Assembly (NCBI GenBank): GCA_965657935.1
Contig: CBFHQE010000069.1
Span: forward strand, 1-15,410
Length of the DNA: 15,410 nucleotides
Reading direction: 5' to 3'
From: Maricaulis sp965657935
GTDB lineage: Bacteria > Pseudomonadota > Alphaproteobacteria > Caulobacterales > Maricaulaceae
Below the pieces are notes generated by a model that had not been told where the DNA came from, did not search any database, and saw only the letters and a program-made list of their open reading frames with translations. The position numbers and the translations under genes are program-made. Below, piece by piece: positions 7,190 to 12,822 of the stretch. Each line of letters starts with the position of its first letter. Within the stretch, counting starts at the first letter, position 1.

Positions 7190-7960
7190 TTAGAGGCCTC
7201 TCCAGACCCGACCGGTTGGACAATGCAGCTCTTCTTCGCGGCGGCAATTGGCCATGGTGAACATCACCGTTTCAGCGCGACCCACAACATTGGCCAGCGG
7301 AACGAGGCCGGGACCACTCGGTGCGCGGCTGTCATTGGAGGCGTCACGATTATCGCCCATCACGAACACCGTGCCGGGCAGAACCGTCACCGGACCATAA
7401 TCGTCCAGGGCGAAATCGTCCGTCCGTTCGTAGATGTCATGTTCGCGATCACCGGGCAGGACTTCAGTGTAGAGCGTCGCCGTGCGCAAGACCGAAGAAC
7501 GGCCCTCGCGATAGGTCAGAACGGCATCGAGCACACGCGGCACAGCCTCGCCATTGAGATACAGGCGGCCATCGCGCATCTCGATGCGATCGCCGGCCAC
7601 GCCCATGACGCGCTTGATCAGATTGCGCGGACGACCATCAGCCTGCCGCTCGTCCCGGAAGACGACAACATCACCACGCTGCGGATCAGCCCAGGCAAGA
7701 CGCCCATTCCAGCTGCTGGGCAGAAGATAGCCGATGCCAAGCGGCAGGGAGTGACGCGAATAGCCATAGGCCCATTTGGACACAAGCACGCGATCGCCGA
7801 CTTCCAGAGTCGGCTGCATGGAGCCCGAAGGAATGTGGAAGGCGGCGAAGATAAAGGTCACAAGCACCAGCCAGACGGCAATGACGCCGCCGAGAAACCG
7901 AACGATTTCGAGCACTTCACCAGCCGCCCGATCCATCAATCGCTGCACAAGAGGATTCAT
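7190..7960 (-). CDS. lepB: Signal peptidase I (upstream copy of a tandem pair)
   Basis: Second S26-family signal peptidase, 256 residues, same role as its neighbour at the inner membrane. One membrane segment spans about 22-41. Box B is FHIPSGSMQPTLEVGDR with nucleophile Ser47, then LVSKWAYGYSRHSLPLG, then NLIKRVMGVAGD with general base Lys116, and GDNRDAS (202-208) followed by NDSR. All catalytic elements are present. The SGSM form here contrasts with SESM in the neighbour, a change next to the nucleophile that could alter substrate choice. The C-terminal tail NCRREEELHCPTGRVW repeats the two-cysteine pattern (Cys239, Cys247). Its ATG (7958-7960) overlaps the TGA of the YbjQ-family gene as ATGA and has no convincing Shine-Dalgarno, so it is probably translated by coupling to that gene. 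Confidence 0.95.
   Translation of the reverse strand: MNPLVQRLMDRAAGEVLEIVRFLGGVIAVWLVLVTFIFAAFHIPSGSMQPTLEVGDRVLVSKWAYGYSRHSLPLGIGYLLPSSWNGRLAWADPQRGDVVVFRDERQADGRPRNLIKRVMGVAGDRIEMRDGRLYLNGEAVPRVLDAVLTYREGRSSVLRTATLYTEVLPGDREHDIYERTDDFALDDYGPVTVLPGTVFVMGDNRDASNDSRAPSGPGLVPLANVVGRAETVMFTMANCRREEELHCPTGRVWRGL
7741..7783 (-). repeat. 43-bp near-identical segment shared by the two lepB genes (copy in upstream gene)
   Basis: Partner of 6949-6991, 42 of 43 bases identical, encoding VSKWAYGYSRHSLP. Fourteen consecutive codons keep the same synonymous choice except one His codon, while neighbouring conserved residues such as the SMQPTLEVGDR box use more divergent bases. Confidence 0.85.
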
Positions 7961-8271
7961 TTCAGTTTTACCGCCGTTCCGTAGGCCAGGATTTCTGCTG
8001 AGCCATCCATAACAGTCGCGGTCGACAGGCGGAAAGTGATAACCGCATCCGCGCCCAGCTGTTCGGCGTGTTTGACCATGCGATCCATGGCCTGTTCACG
8101 GCTTTCCGAAAGCAGCTTGGTGTATTCGGGGACTTCACCGCCAACCAGATTGCGAAGGCCGGCGATGAAATCGCGGCCAAAGAAACGCGCCCGGACCACA
8201 TTGCCGCGCGCCAATCCGATAACGCTGTCGATTTCGTGTCCCGGTACGTGGTCAGACATGGTGACGATCAT
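7957..8271 (-). CDS. YbjQ/UPF0145-family protein
   Basis: Small cytosolic protein of the YbjQ family, 104 residues, usual length. The family is sometimes labelled heavy-metal-binding domain, but its function is not firmly established. Seen: IDSVIGLARGNVVRARFFGR, the signature RDFIAGLRNLVGGEVPEY (33-50), the helix LLSESREQAMDRMVKHAEQL, GADAVI (73-78), and the closing strand AEILAYGTAVKL. There are no cysteines and only a few histidines, so metal binding is not evident from this sequence. The ATG at 8269-8271 has a good Shine-Dalgarno (GAGGAG about 8 nt upstream, within the previous gene); Met5 is a weaker alternative. It overlaps the small membrane-protein gene by ATGA upstream and lepB by ATGA downstream, so all three are probably co-translated. 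Confidence 0.88.
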   Translation of the reverse strand: MIVTMSDHVPGHEIDSVIGLARGNVVRARFFGRDFIAGLRNLVGGEVPEYTKLLSESREQAMDRMVKHAEQLGADAVITFRLSTATVMDGSAEILAYGTAVKLK

Positions 8272-8498
8272 TGCGCACTCTCCTCGCTCGTTTCCTGTTC
8301 ATACAGCCGCTCGGCTGCCAGGTATTGTTCTGCCAGGGACATCGCGATCAAGGCCGGACAAACCAGAACCATCAGCGACCAGGACCAGTCGAGGCCGATC
8401 CCGAACAAAAGATACATCAAGATCATAATGAGCAGACCCGTCAGGCCCGTCACAAACTGCAGCAAATTCCGGTTGGTCTTGATCCAGTCCAAGCGCAC
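8268..8498 (-). CDS. Small two-helix membrane protein of unknown function
   Basis: I do not recognise a family. The 76-residue protein has a short basic N-terminus (RLDWIKTNRN), a first hydrophobic helix at about 12-34 (LLQFVTGLTGLLIMILMYLL), a tight turn with DWSW, a second helix at about 39-56, and a charged, glutamate-rich tail (AEQYLAAERLYEQETSEE) likely to be cytoplasmic. The start is GTG at 8496-8498: an in-frame stop lies shortly upstream, there is no earlier ATG, and GGAG lies 8 nt before it. The stop overlaps the next gene's ATG (ATGA at 8268-8271). It is the first gene of the long minus-strand run and is coupled to the YbjQ-family and signal peptidase genes, which suggests a membrane-linked role, but no function can be stated. 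Confidence 0.72.
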   Translation of the reverse strand: MRLDWIKTNRNLLQFVTGLTGLLIMILMYLLFGIGLDWSWSLMVLVCPALIAMSLAEQYLAAERLYEQETSEESAQ

Positions 8499-8695
8499 GC
8501 GCCAATCTCCCGTTTACCCACAAGGGCTCCCCGGCGACATGGGTAGATCGAAACCCGGCCACAAGAAACCCCTTCATCGTCTACGCGACCAGAATTTGCC
8601 GCAGCGTGGCGACAGAGTCGCAGGGGATCATCCGATCCCGGTTCCCCCTGCCCTTCCGATTCAAGTCGGGTAGATTGACACTAAAGGAGACCCTG
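8499..8695. promoter_or_regulatory. Divergent intergenic region with a 16-bp palindrome
   Basis: These 197 bases separate two divergently transcribed membrane-protein genes and must hold promoters for the long minus-strand cluster and for the DUF4870-like gene. The clearest structure is a perfect inverted repeat at 8624-8639, GGGATC-ATCC-GATCCC, about 57 nt before the plus-strand ATG; it could be an operator or an RNA hairpin in the leader. An AAAGGAGA ribosome-binding site is at 8684-8691 for the plus-strand gene. I could not assign convincing -35/-10 pairs in either direction; TTGACA at 8675-8680 is too close to the ATG to serve it. Confidence 0.4.
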
Positions 8696-9079
8696 ATGAA
8701 GGACACGATTTACGAAGCCCCGTCCAACAAGGCAGCAGACCGCGGCGACAAGCTGTTTGCCGGGCTCGGCTATGTGCTCATGTTGCTGGGCAATATCATC
8801 GGTGTTTCGTCAATCATTGCCGTGATCATCGGCTATGCCCGCAAGGACCAGGCGCCCAACTGGCTGCACTCCCACTATGAGTTCCAGATCCGGACTTTCT
8901 GGGCCGCGCTCATCGGCGTCATCGCCTGTTCGATCATGGTCGTGACCATCATCCTGTCGCCCTTTGGCTTTCTCGGTTTTGCCGCGATCTGGCTGTGGGT
9001 CCTGATCCGCAATGTCGTCGGCTTCATCCGACTGCTGGACGGCCGCGGCGTGGGCAATGCCTCGACGATGTGGGTCTAG
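8696..9079 (+). CDS. DUF4870-like small integral membrane protein
   Basis: A 127-residue membrane protein resembling the DUF4870 (Tic20-like) group; function unknown. A charged N-terminus (MKDTIYEAPSNKAADRGDK) precedes a first hydrophobic stretch at about 21-47, a loop with the conserved-looking WLHSHYEFQIRTFW (56-69), a second helix at about 70-88 and a third at about 92-112, ending in LLDGRGVG. The ATG at 8696-8698 was chosen because AAAGGAGA lies at optimal spacing; the frame stays open upstream to 8606, but that extension (arginine-rich, with no ribosome-binding site) is unlikely to be coding. It stands alone on the plus strand, divergent from the minus-strand cluster and convergent with the acyl-CoA dehydrogenase gene. 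Confidence 0.85.
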   Translation: MKDTIYEAPSNKAADRGDKLFAGLGYVLMLLGNIIGVSSIIAVIIGYARKDQAPNWLHSHYEFQIRTFWAALIGVIACSIMVVTIILSPFGFLGFAAIWLWVLIRNVVGFIRLLDGRGVGNASTMWV

Positions 9080-9125
9080 TCCGGCTCTGGTGCGAAAATC
9101 GCCCCCGAGAACGGACGTCGAACCG

Positions 9126-9152
9126 GGGGTCGCCAGACAGACAGGCGATCCC
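9126..9152. terminator. Hairpin between convergent genes, possible bidirectional terminator
   Basis: GGGGTCGCC (9126-9134) pairs with GGCGATCCC (9144-9152): nine pairs including one G-U, around a 9-nt loop. It lies in the 91-nt gap between the stops of the DUF4870-like gene and the acyl-CoA dehydrogenase. No T-run follows on either strand, so it is not a textbook intrinsic terminator. A competing stem, CCCCCG (9102-9107) with CGGGGG (9124-9129), overlaps the left arm, so only one of the two can form. Confidence 0.45.
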
Positions 9153-9170
9153 GTGACCAGAACGCACGAA

Positions 9171-10931
9171 CTAGCCCGCTTCGAAACCCAGTTCCGTGAT
9201 CATGTCATAACCGATGGTGATATCGTCGACACGTGACGGCGACAGGGCGAGGACCGCTTCGGCGTAGAAATTGGCCAGGGCGATGCGTTCAGCGGCGAAT
9301 TTCGGGTCACCGATATTCTCTTTCTGGCGACGACGGACCGCGACCGCGCCAAGACACAACATCCAGCCCCCGATCACCTCGCCTGCAAGCGTCAGGAAGG
9401 GCGAGGCGCCGGACAGACGGTCAGCCGGGTCGGACGTCTTGAGCCAGCCCGCCGCTTCCTTCAGCGCATCGAGACCATCCTCGAGGCGTTCGGCCAGTGG
9501 CGGCAGGTCCGGGTGTGACGAGGTGGAACAGGACTCGATCGTCTGCTCGATATCAACAAACAGCTCTTCAAACGCGGCCCCACCGGCCATGGAGAGTTTG
9601 CGACCGGCCAGATCCATCGCCTGGATGGCATTGGTGCCCTCATAAATCGGAGCGATACGCGCATCACGGAAATGCTGGGCAGCGCCGGTTTCCTCGATGA
9701 AACCCATGCCGCCATGGATCTGGATGCCCATGGACGAGACTTCGACACCGATATCCGTCGACCAGGCCTTGGCAATCGGGGTCAGCAATTCCTCACGGCG
9801 CTTGGCGACGGCGCGCTCTTCCTCGTCCTCGGCGTGTTCGGACAGGTCAGCGGCAACAGCCGTCGCGAAACAAATGGCCCGGGACGCCGCGATCTTGGCG
9901 CGCATCATGGCCAGTGTTCGCTGGATATCGGGATGTTCGATGATGGCATGCGGACCCGGACCATCAGCCTCGATGGCCGTGCCCTGCTTGCGATCCCTGG
10001 CATAGGCCAGCGCCTGTTGATAAGCCCGCTCGGCAATCCCCACGCCCTGAACGCCGACATTGAGGCGGGCTGAGTTCATCATGGTGAACATGCAACGCAT
10101 GCCGGCATTCTCGCCGCCGATCAGCCAGCCCTTGGCCCCGGCATAGTCCATGGTACAGGTCGGCGAACCGTGAATGCCCAGCTTGTGCTCCAGCCCGATC
10201 GCGGTCGCGGTGTTTCGCGTGCCGTCTTCCAGGATTTTCGGCACAATGAAGAGCGAGATACCCTTGGTTCCATCCGGCGAACCGGGCGTGCGCGCCAGCA
10301 CCAGGTGAATGATATTGTCGGTGCAGTCGTGTTCACCCCAGGTGATGTAGATTTTCTGACCGGTGATGGACCAGGACCCGTCCGGATTGGGTTCCGCCTT
10401 GGTGCGCAGCGCGCCAACGTCCGAACCGGCCTGAGGCTCGGTCAGGTTCATCGTCGCCGTCCACTCACCTGTGAGCAGTTTGGGCAGGTATTGGTCACGT
10501 TGCTCCTGGGTCCCATGCGCGAGCAGGGCCTCGATCGCGCCATAGGTCAGCATCGGGCCCAGGCCAAAGGCCATGTTCGCGGACTGGATCATTTCCAGCA
10601 CCGCCACGCCCAACGCGCGCGGCAGGCCCATGCCGCCAACCTCGGCCGGGAATTGCAGCCCCTGCCAGCCGCCCTCGACGAACTGGGCATAGGCGTCCTT
10701 GAAACCCGTGGGCGTCGTGACGACGCCATCCTTCAGCGTGCAGCCTTCCATATCGCCCGGGCGATTGAGCGGCGCCAGAACCCCGCCAGCCAGCTTGGCC
10801 GCCTCTTCCAGAATGGCGAAAGTCAGGTCTTCAGAGAATTCGGCAAACGCGCCACCGGACTTTACCGCCCCGACGGCAGCAACTTCCTCGAGCGTGAAAC
10901 GCAATTCATCGACGGGTGCCTGATATGTCAT
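9171..10931 (-). CDS. Acyl-CoA dehydrogenase, DmdC-type (long form)
   Basis: FAD enzyme that introduces the alpha-beta double bond into an acyl-CoA, passing electrons to electron-transfer flavoprotein. It has 586 residues, the length of the long acyl-CoA dehydrogenases that carry an extra C-terminal helical domain (the family of 3-methylmercaptopropionyl-CoA dehydrogenase DmdC and many fatty acyl-CoA enzymes). Seen: MTYQAPVDELRFTL at the start, FPAEVGGMGLP (94-104), MNLTEPQAGSDVGALRT (161-177), KIYITWGEHD (193-202), KLGIHGSPTC, the helix IQIHGGMGFIEETGAAQHFRD, and the catalytic base Glu431 in APIYEGTNAIQ. Start: an in-frame TTG lies 12 nt upstream, but the ATG at 10929-10931 is preceded by GGAGGA at ideal spacing and gives the family's usual N-terminus. 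The substrate is uncertain; DMSP-derived or ordinary fatty acyl-CoA are both possible in a marine-type organism. It is monocistronic here and divergent from the YceI gene. Confidence 0.95.
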   Translation of the reverse strand: MTYQAPVDELRFTLEEVAAVGAVKSGGAFAEFSEDLTFAILEEAAKLAGGVLAPLNRPGDMEGCTLKDGVVTTPTGFKDAYAQFVEGGWQGLQFPAEVGGMGLPRALGVAVLEMIQSANMAFGLGPMLTYGAIEALLAHGTQEQRDQYLPKLLTGEWTATMNLTEPQAGSDVGALRTKAEPNPDGSWSITGQKIYITWGEHDCTDNIIHLVLARTPGSPDGTKGISLFIVPKILEDGTRNTATAIGLEHKLGIHGSPTCTMDYAGAKGWLIGGENAGMRCMFTMMNSARLNVGVQGVGIAERAYQQALAYARDRKQGTAIEADGPGPHAIIEHPDIQRTLAMMRAKIAASRAICFATAVAADLSEHAEDEEERAVAKRREELLTPIAKAWSTDIGVEVSSMGIQIHGGMGFIEETGAAQHFRDARIAPIYEGTNAIQAMDLAGRKLSMAGGAAFEELFVDIEQTIESCSTSSHPDLPPLAERLEDGLDALKEAAGWLKTSDPADRLSGASPFLTLAGEVIGGWMLCLGAVAVRRRQKENIGDPKFAAERIALANFYAEAVLALSPSRVDDITIGYDMITELGFEAG

Positions 10932-11058
10932 GAAGTCCTCCAACCAGCTGGCCGAACATAGCGCGCAAAATGAAACATGCGAGACTGGAAAAACTGATTT
11001 TCTCAGCTTTCACGCCAAGAACGGTTTCATTCTGCAGTCCTGATTATAGATTGAAGCC
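10932..11058. promoter_or_regulatory. Divergent promoter region with paired 8-bp inverted repeats
   Basis: These 127 bases lie between the acyl-CoA dehydrogenase start and the YceI lipoprotein start and are locally more A+T-rich than their surroundings. Two nested symmetric elements are visible: AATGAAAC at 10969-10976 with its exact complement GTTTCATT at 11024-11031 (47 nt between), and GAAAA at 10988-10992 with TTTTC at 10998-11002 (5 nt between). They could be operator sites for a regulator acting on one or both genes. A TATAGAT at 11044-11050 resembles a -10 box but has no good -35 partner and would give a very short leader. Confidence 0.4.
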
Positions 11059-11667
11059 ATGCGTCTACGTCAGCTGATACCTTTTGCCGCGCTGTTTCTA
11101 AGCGCCTGCATAACCCCGGTGACTGAGCCTGCACGCCTGCCAGCGGGCAGCTGGGAGCTCGATGCCAGCCACACCAGCGTCTCCTGGCGCGCCCGGCATA
11201 TGGGCATATCCTGGTATATCGGACGGTTCGACGAAATGGACGCCAGTCTCGAATTCGACCCGGACCAACCAGAGACCGCGCGCCTTGTCGCGACCGTCAA
11301 TGCCGCCAGCATTTCCACCGGCGACCCCGCATTCGACCAGGACCTGGCCAATGGCTGGCTGAACGCCGCCACCAGTCCACAGATCCGCTTCGAGAGTCGT
11401 GAGATCACCGTGCTTTCGGACCGGACCGGGCGCGCGGCGGGCATGCTTTTCCTCAATGGCCGCGAGATCGAGACCGTGATGCAGATCGAATTTCACGGCG
11501 GAGTGATAAACCCGTTCGAACAACGTCGCGCCCTTGGGTTCTCGGCGAGCCTGCAGATTGACCGGACCGCGTTCGGCATCGGCAATTTGCCACAATCCAT
11601 TGTCGGGCCGAATGTGCTTATTGAGATCGAAGCCGAATTTCTGAGGACAGGAGCACTCGATGACTGA
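11059..11667 (+). CDS. YceI-family lipoprotein
   Basis: YceI-fold protein: an extended beta-barrel lipocalin-like domain that in known members binds long polyisoprenoids or amphiphiles. It has 202 residues. The N-terminus MRLRQLIPFAALFLSAC is a lipoprotein signal with lipobox Leu14-Ser15-Ala16-Cys17, so the mature protein should be anchored by lipid at Cys17; Ile18 after Cys does not suggest inner-membrane retention. The YceI domain starts with GSWELDASHTSVSWRARHMG and includes FDEMDASLEFDPDQP, the helix-turn DQDLANGWLNAATSPQIRFE typical of the family's FFDxxxxP-like segment, and FSASLQIDRTAFGIG near the end. Its stop overlaps the cytochrome b561 start by 8 nt, so the two are coupled. The Shine-Dalgarno of this gene is weak. 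Together with the b561 and the second YceI gene it forms an apparent operon. Confidence 0.9.
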   Translation: MRLRQLIPFAALFLSACITPVTEPARLPAGSWELDASHTSVSWRARHMGISWYIGRFDEMDASLEFDPDQPETARLVATVNAASISTGDPAFDQDLANGWLNAATSPQIRFESREITVLSDRTGRAAGMLFLNGREIETVMQIEFHGGVINPFEQRRALGFSASLQIDRTAFGIGNLPQSIVGPNVLIEIEAEFLRTGALDD

Positions 11668-12235
11668 GGCACGTTATTCCACCGTTGCGATCATTCTTCA
11701 CTGGCTACTCGCCATCCTGCTGGTCAGCATGGTGTTTTTTGGCTGGTACATGGAAGGCCTGCTGGAGGACGCGCAGGCCGGCGGCGGTACGACGCTGACC
11801 GAGGTCCAGACCGCCTACAACATGCACAAGACGACCGGCATCCTCGTTCTGGTGCTCAGCCTGCTCCGTCTGGGCTGGCGCTTCACCCACCCGGTTCCGG
11901 CCATGCCCGAGGGCATGAAGCCCTGGGAGAAGACGGTCGCCCACGGCACCCACATGACTTTCTACGCCATCATGATCGGCATGCCGGTTGGCGGCTGGAT
12001 GGCCTCTTCCGCTTCGCCCTTTCCGTCCTATCTGTTCAACAATCCGGGCCTGACCTTGCCGCGCCTGCCGGTCCCACAGACCGAAGCCTTTGCCGATACG
12101 ATGGGCTCTGCCCACGGTGCCGGTGGCTGGGTGATCCTTGTTCTGGTTGGTCTGCACGCGGCGGCCGCGCTGAAACACCAATTCCTGGACCGGGACAATC
12201 TCCTGGCCCGCATGATCCCCTTCCTCAAAGGATAG
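11660..12235 (+). CDS. Cytochrome b561 (CybB/YceJ family)
   Basis: Di-heme inner-membrane cytochrome with four helices, 191 residues; bacterial members oxidise ubiquinol or related reductants and can pass electrons to oxygen species or partner proteins. Likely heme ligands are His14 (VAIILHWLLA), His56 (YNMHKTTG), His152 (GSAHGAGG) and His166 (VGLHAAAA); the spacing of the last pair, 14 residues, equals that in E. coli CybB. Further histidines include His77, His95 and His98 (AHGTHM). Hydrophobic stretches lie at about 9-30, 57-74, 98-118 and 153-174. A strong Shine-Dalgarno (AGGAG, 6 nt before the ATG) is embedded in the end of the YceI lipoprotein gene. In E. coli, yceJ (b561) is next to yceI; here a b561 gene is flanked on both sides by YceI genes, so the three likely work together at the periplasmic side of the membrane. 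Confidence 0.95.
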   Translation: MTEARYSTVAIILHWLLAILLVSMVFFGWYMEGLLEDAQAGGGTTLTEVQTAYNMHKTTGILVLVLSLLRLGWRFTHPVPAMPEGMKPWEKTVAHGTHMTFYAIMIGMPVGGWMASSASPFPSYLFNNPGLTLPRLPVPQTEAFADTMGSAHGAGGWVILVLVGLHAAAALKHQFLDRDNLLARMIPFLKG

Positions 12236-12241
12236 ACCGCG

Positions 12242-12784
12242 ATGTTGCGTACCCTTCTCCCCCTCGCCGCCGTGTTTCTTGCTTCCCCGGCTGCAGCACA
12301 GGACTGGACCATCGACACAGAGGCCAGCCGTGTCGGCTTCGTAACCGAAGCCTTTGGTGGATCGGTCGAAGGTGAATTCACCGATTACGAGGCCGCGATC
12401 AGGCTGGATCCGTCCGATCTCGCCAATGCCCGGATCGAAGCCCGTGTCGGCACGGCCAGCGGCTCGACCGGCAATGGCCAGCTCGATGACTCCATGCTGG
12501 GCGAAGACGGTCTGGCGCCGCAAAGCCACGCGACGGCCCGTTTCCTGTCCGAAGATATCCGTGCGACCGACACCGGGTATGAAGCCCACGGCACGCTCAG
12601 CATTCGCGACACCGAGCAGGCTGTTGTCCTGCCGTTTTCACTGGCTATTGACGGCACACGCGCGATTGCCGACGCCGAGCTTGAAATCGCCCGCACCGAT
12701 TATGGCGTGGGTGCCAGCGGATGGGGTGATACCGCCGCGAACGTCACAATTGTGCTGCATATCGAAGCGGATGCCATCGACTAG
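12242..12784 (+). CDS. YceI-family secreted periplasmic protein
   Basis: Second YceI-domain protein, 180 residues. A Sec signal peptide is clear: MLRTLLPLAAVFLASPAAAQ with likely cleavage after Ala19. The mature YceI domain begins DWTIDTEASRVGF, continues with EGEFTDYEAAIRLDPSDL, then MLGEDGLAPQSHATARFLSE (the family's central turn), GTLSIRDTEQAVVLPFSLAI and ARTDYGVGASGW near the end. No lipobox, so this copy should be soluble in the periplasm, unlike the lipoprotein copy two genes upstream; the two are clearly different in sequence. The gene starts 6 nt after the b561 stop with AAAGGA at 12227-12232. It probably binds an isoprenoid or other lipophile used with the b561 electron path, by analogy with the family. 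Confidence 0.92.
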   Translation: MLRTLLPLAAVFLASPAAAQDWTIDTEASRVGFVTEAFGGSVEGEFTDYEAAIRLDPSDLANARIEARVGTASGSTGNGQLDDSMLGEDGLAPQSHATARFLSEDIRATDTGYEAHGTLSIRDTEQAVVLPFSLAIDGTRAIADAELEIARTDYGVGASGWGDTAANVTIVLHIEADAID

Positions 12785-12814
12785 GCTTGCGTTGCAGTGC
12801 AGCATAACGCTAGC
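12785..12814 (+). terminator. Imperfect hairpin directly after the second YceI gene
   Basis: GCTTGCGTT (12785-12793) pairs with AACGCTAGC (12806-12814), eight pairs with one T-T mismatch and a 12-nt loop, starting at the first base after the TAG stop. No T-run follows. It occupies most of the 38-nt gap before the threonylcarbamoyl-AMP synthase ATG, so it could reduce read-through or separate the two messages. Typed as terminator for want of a better class. Confidence 0.35.
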
Positions 12815-12822
12815 TGTACGTC

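Noticed and set aside
7192..7201. 10-bp palindrome AGAGGCCTCT at the lepB-lepB junction
   Set aside because: It leaves no loop for an RNA hairpin and lies in the last codons of the upstream gene; likely chance, though it overlaps the possible ribosome-binding site.
8299..8577. 92-codon minus-strand frame overlapping the small membrane-protein gene
   Set aside because: The two-helix frame has a ribosome-binding site, an ATGA overlap with the next gene and sensible membrane topology; this frame has none of these.
8675..8680. TTGACA as a -35 box for the DUF4870-like gene
   Set aside because: It is only about 15 nt before the ATG and overlaps the leader next to the Shine-Dalgarno, so a transcript from it would lack the start.
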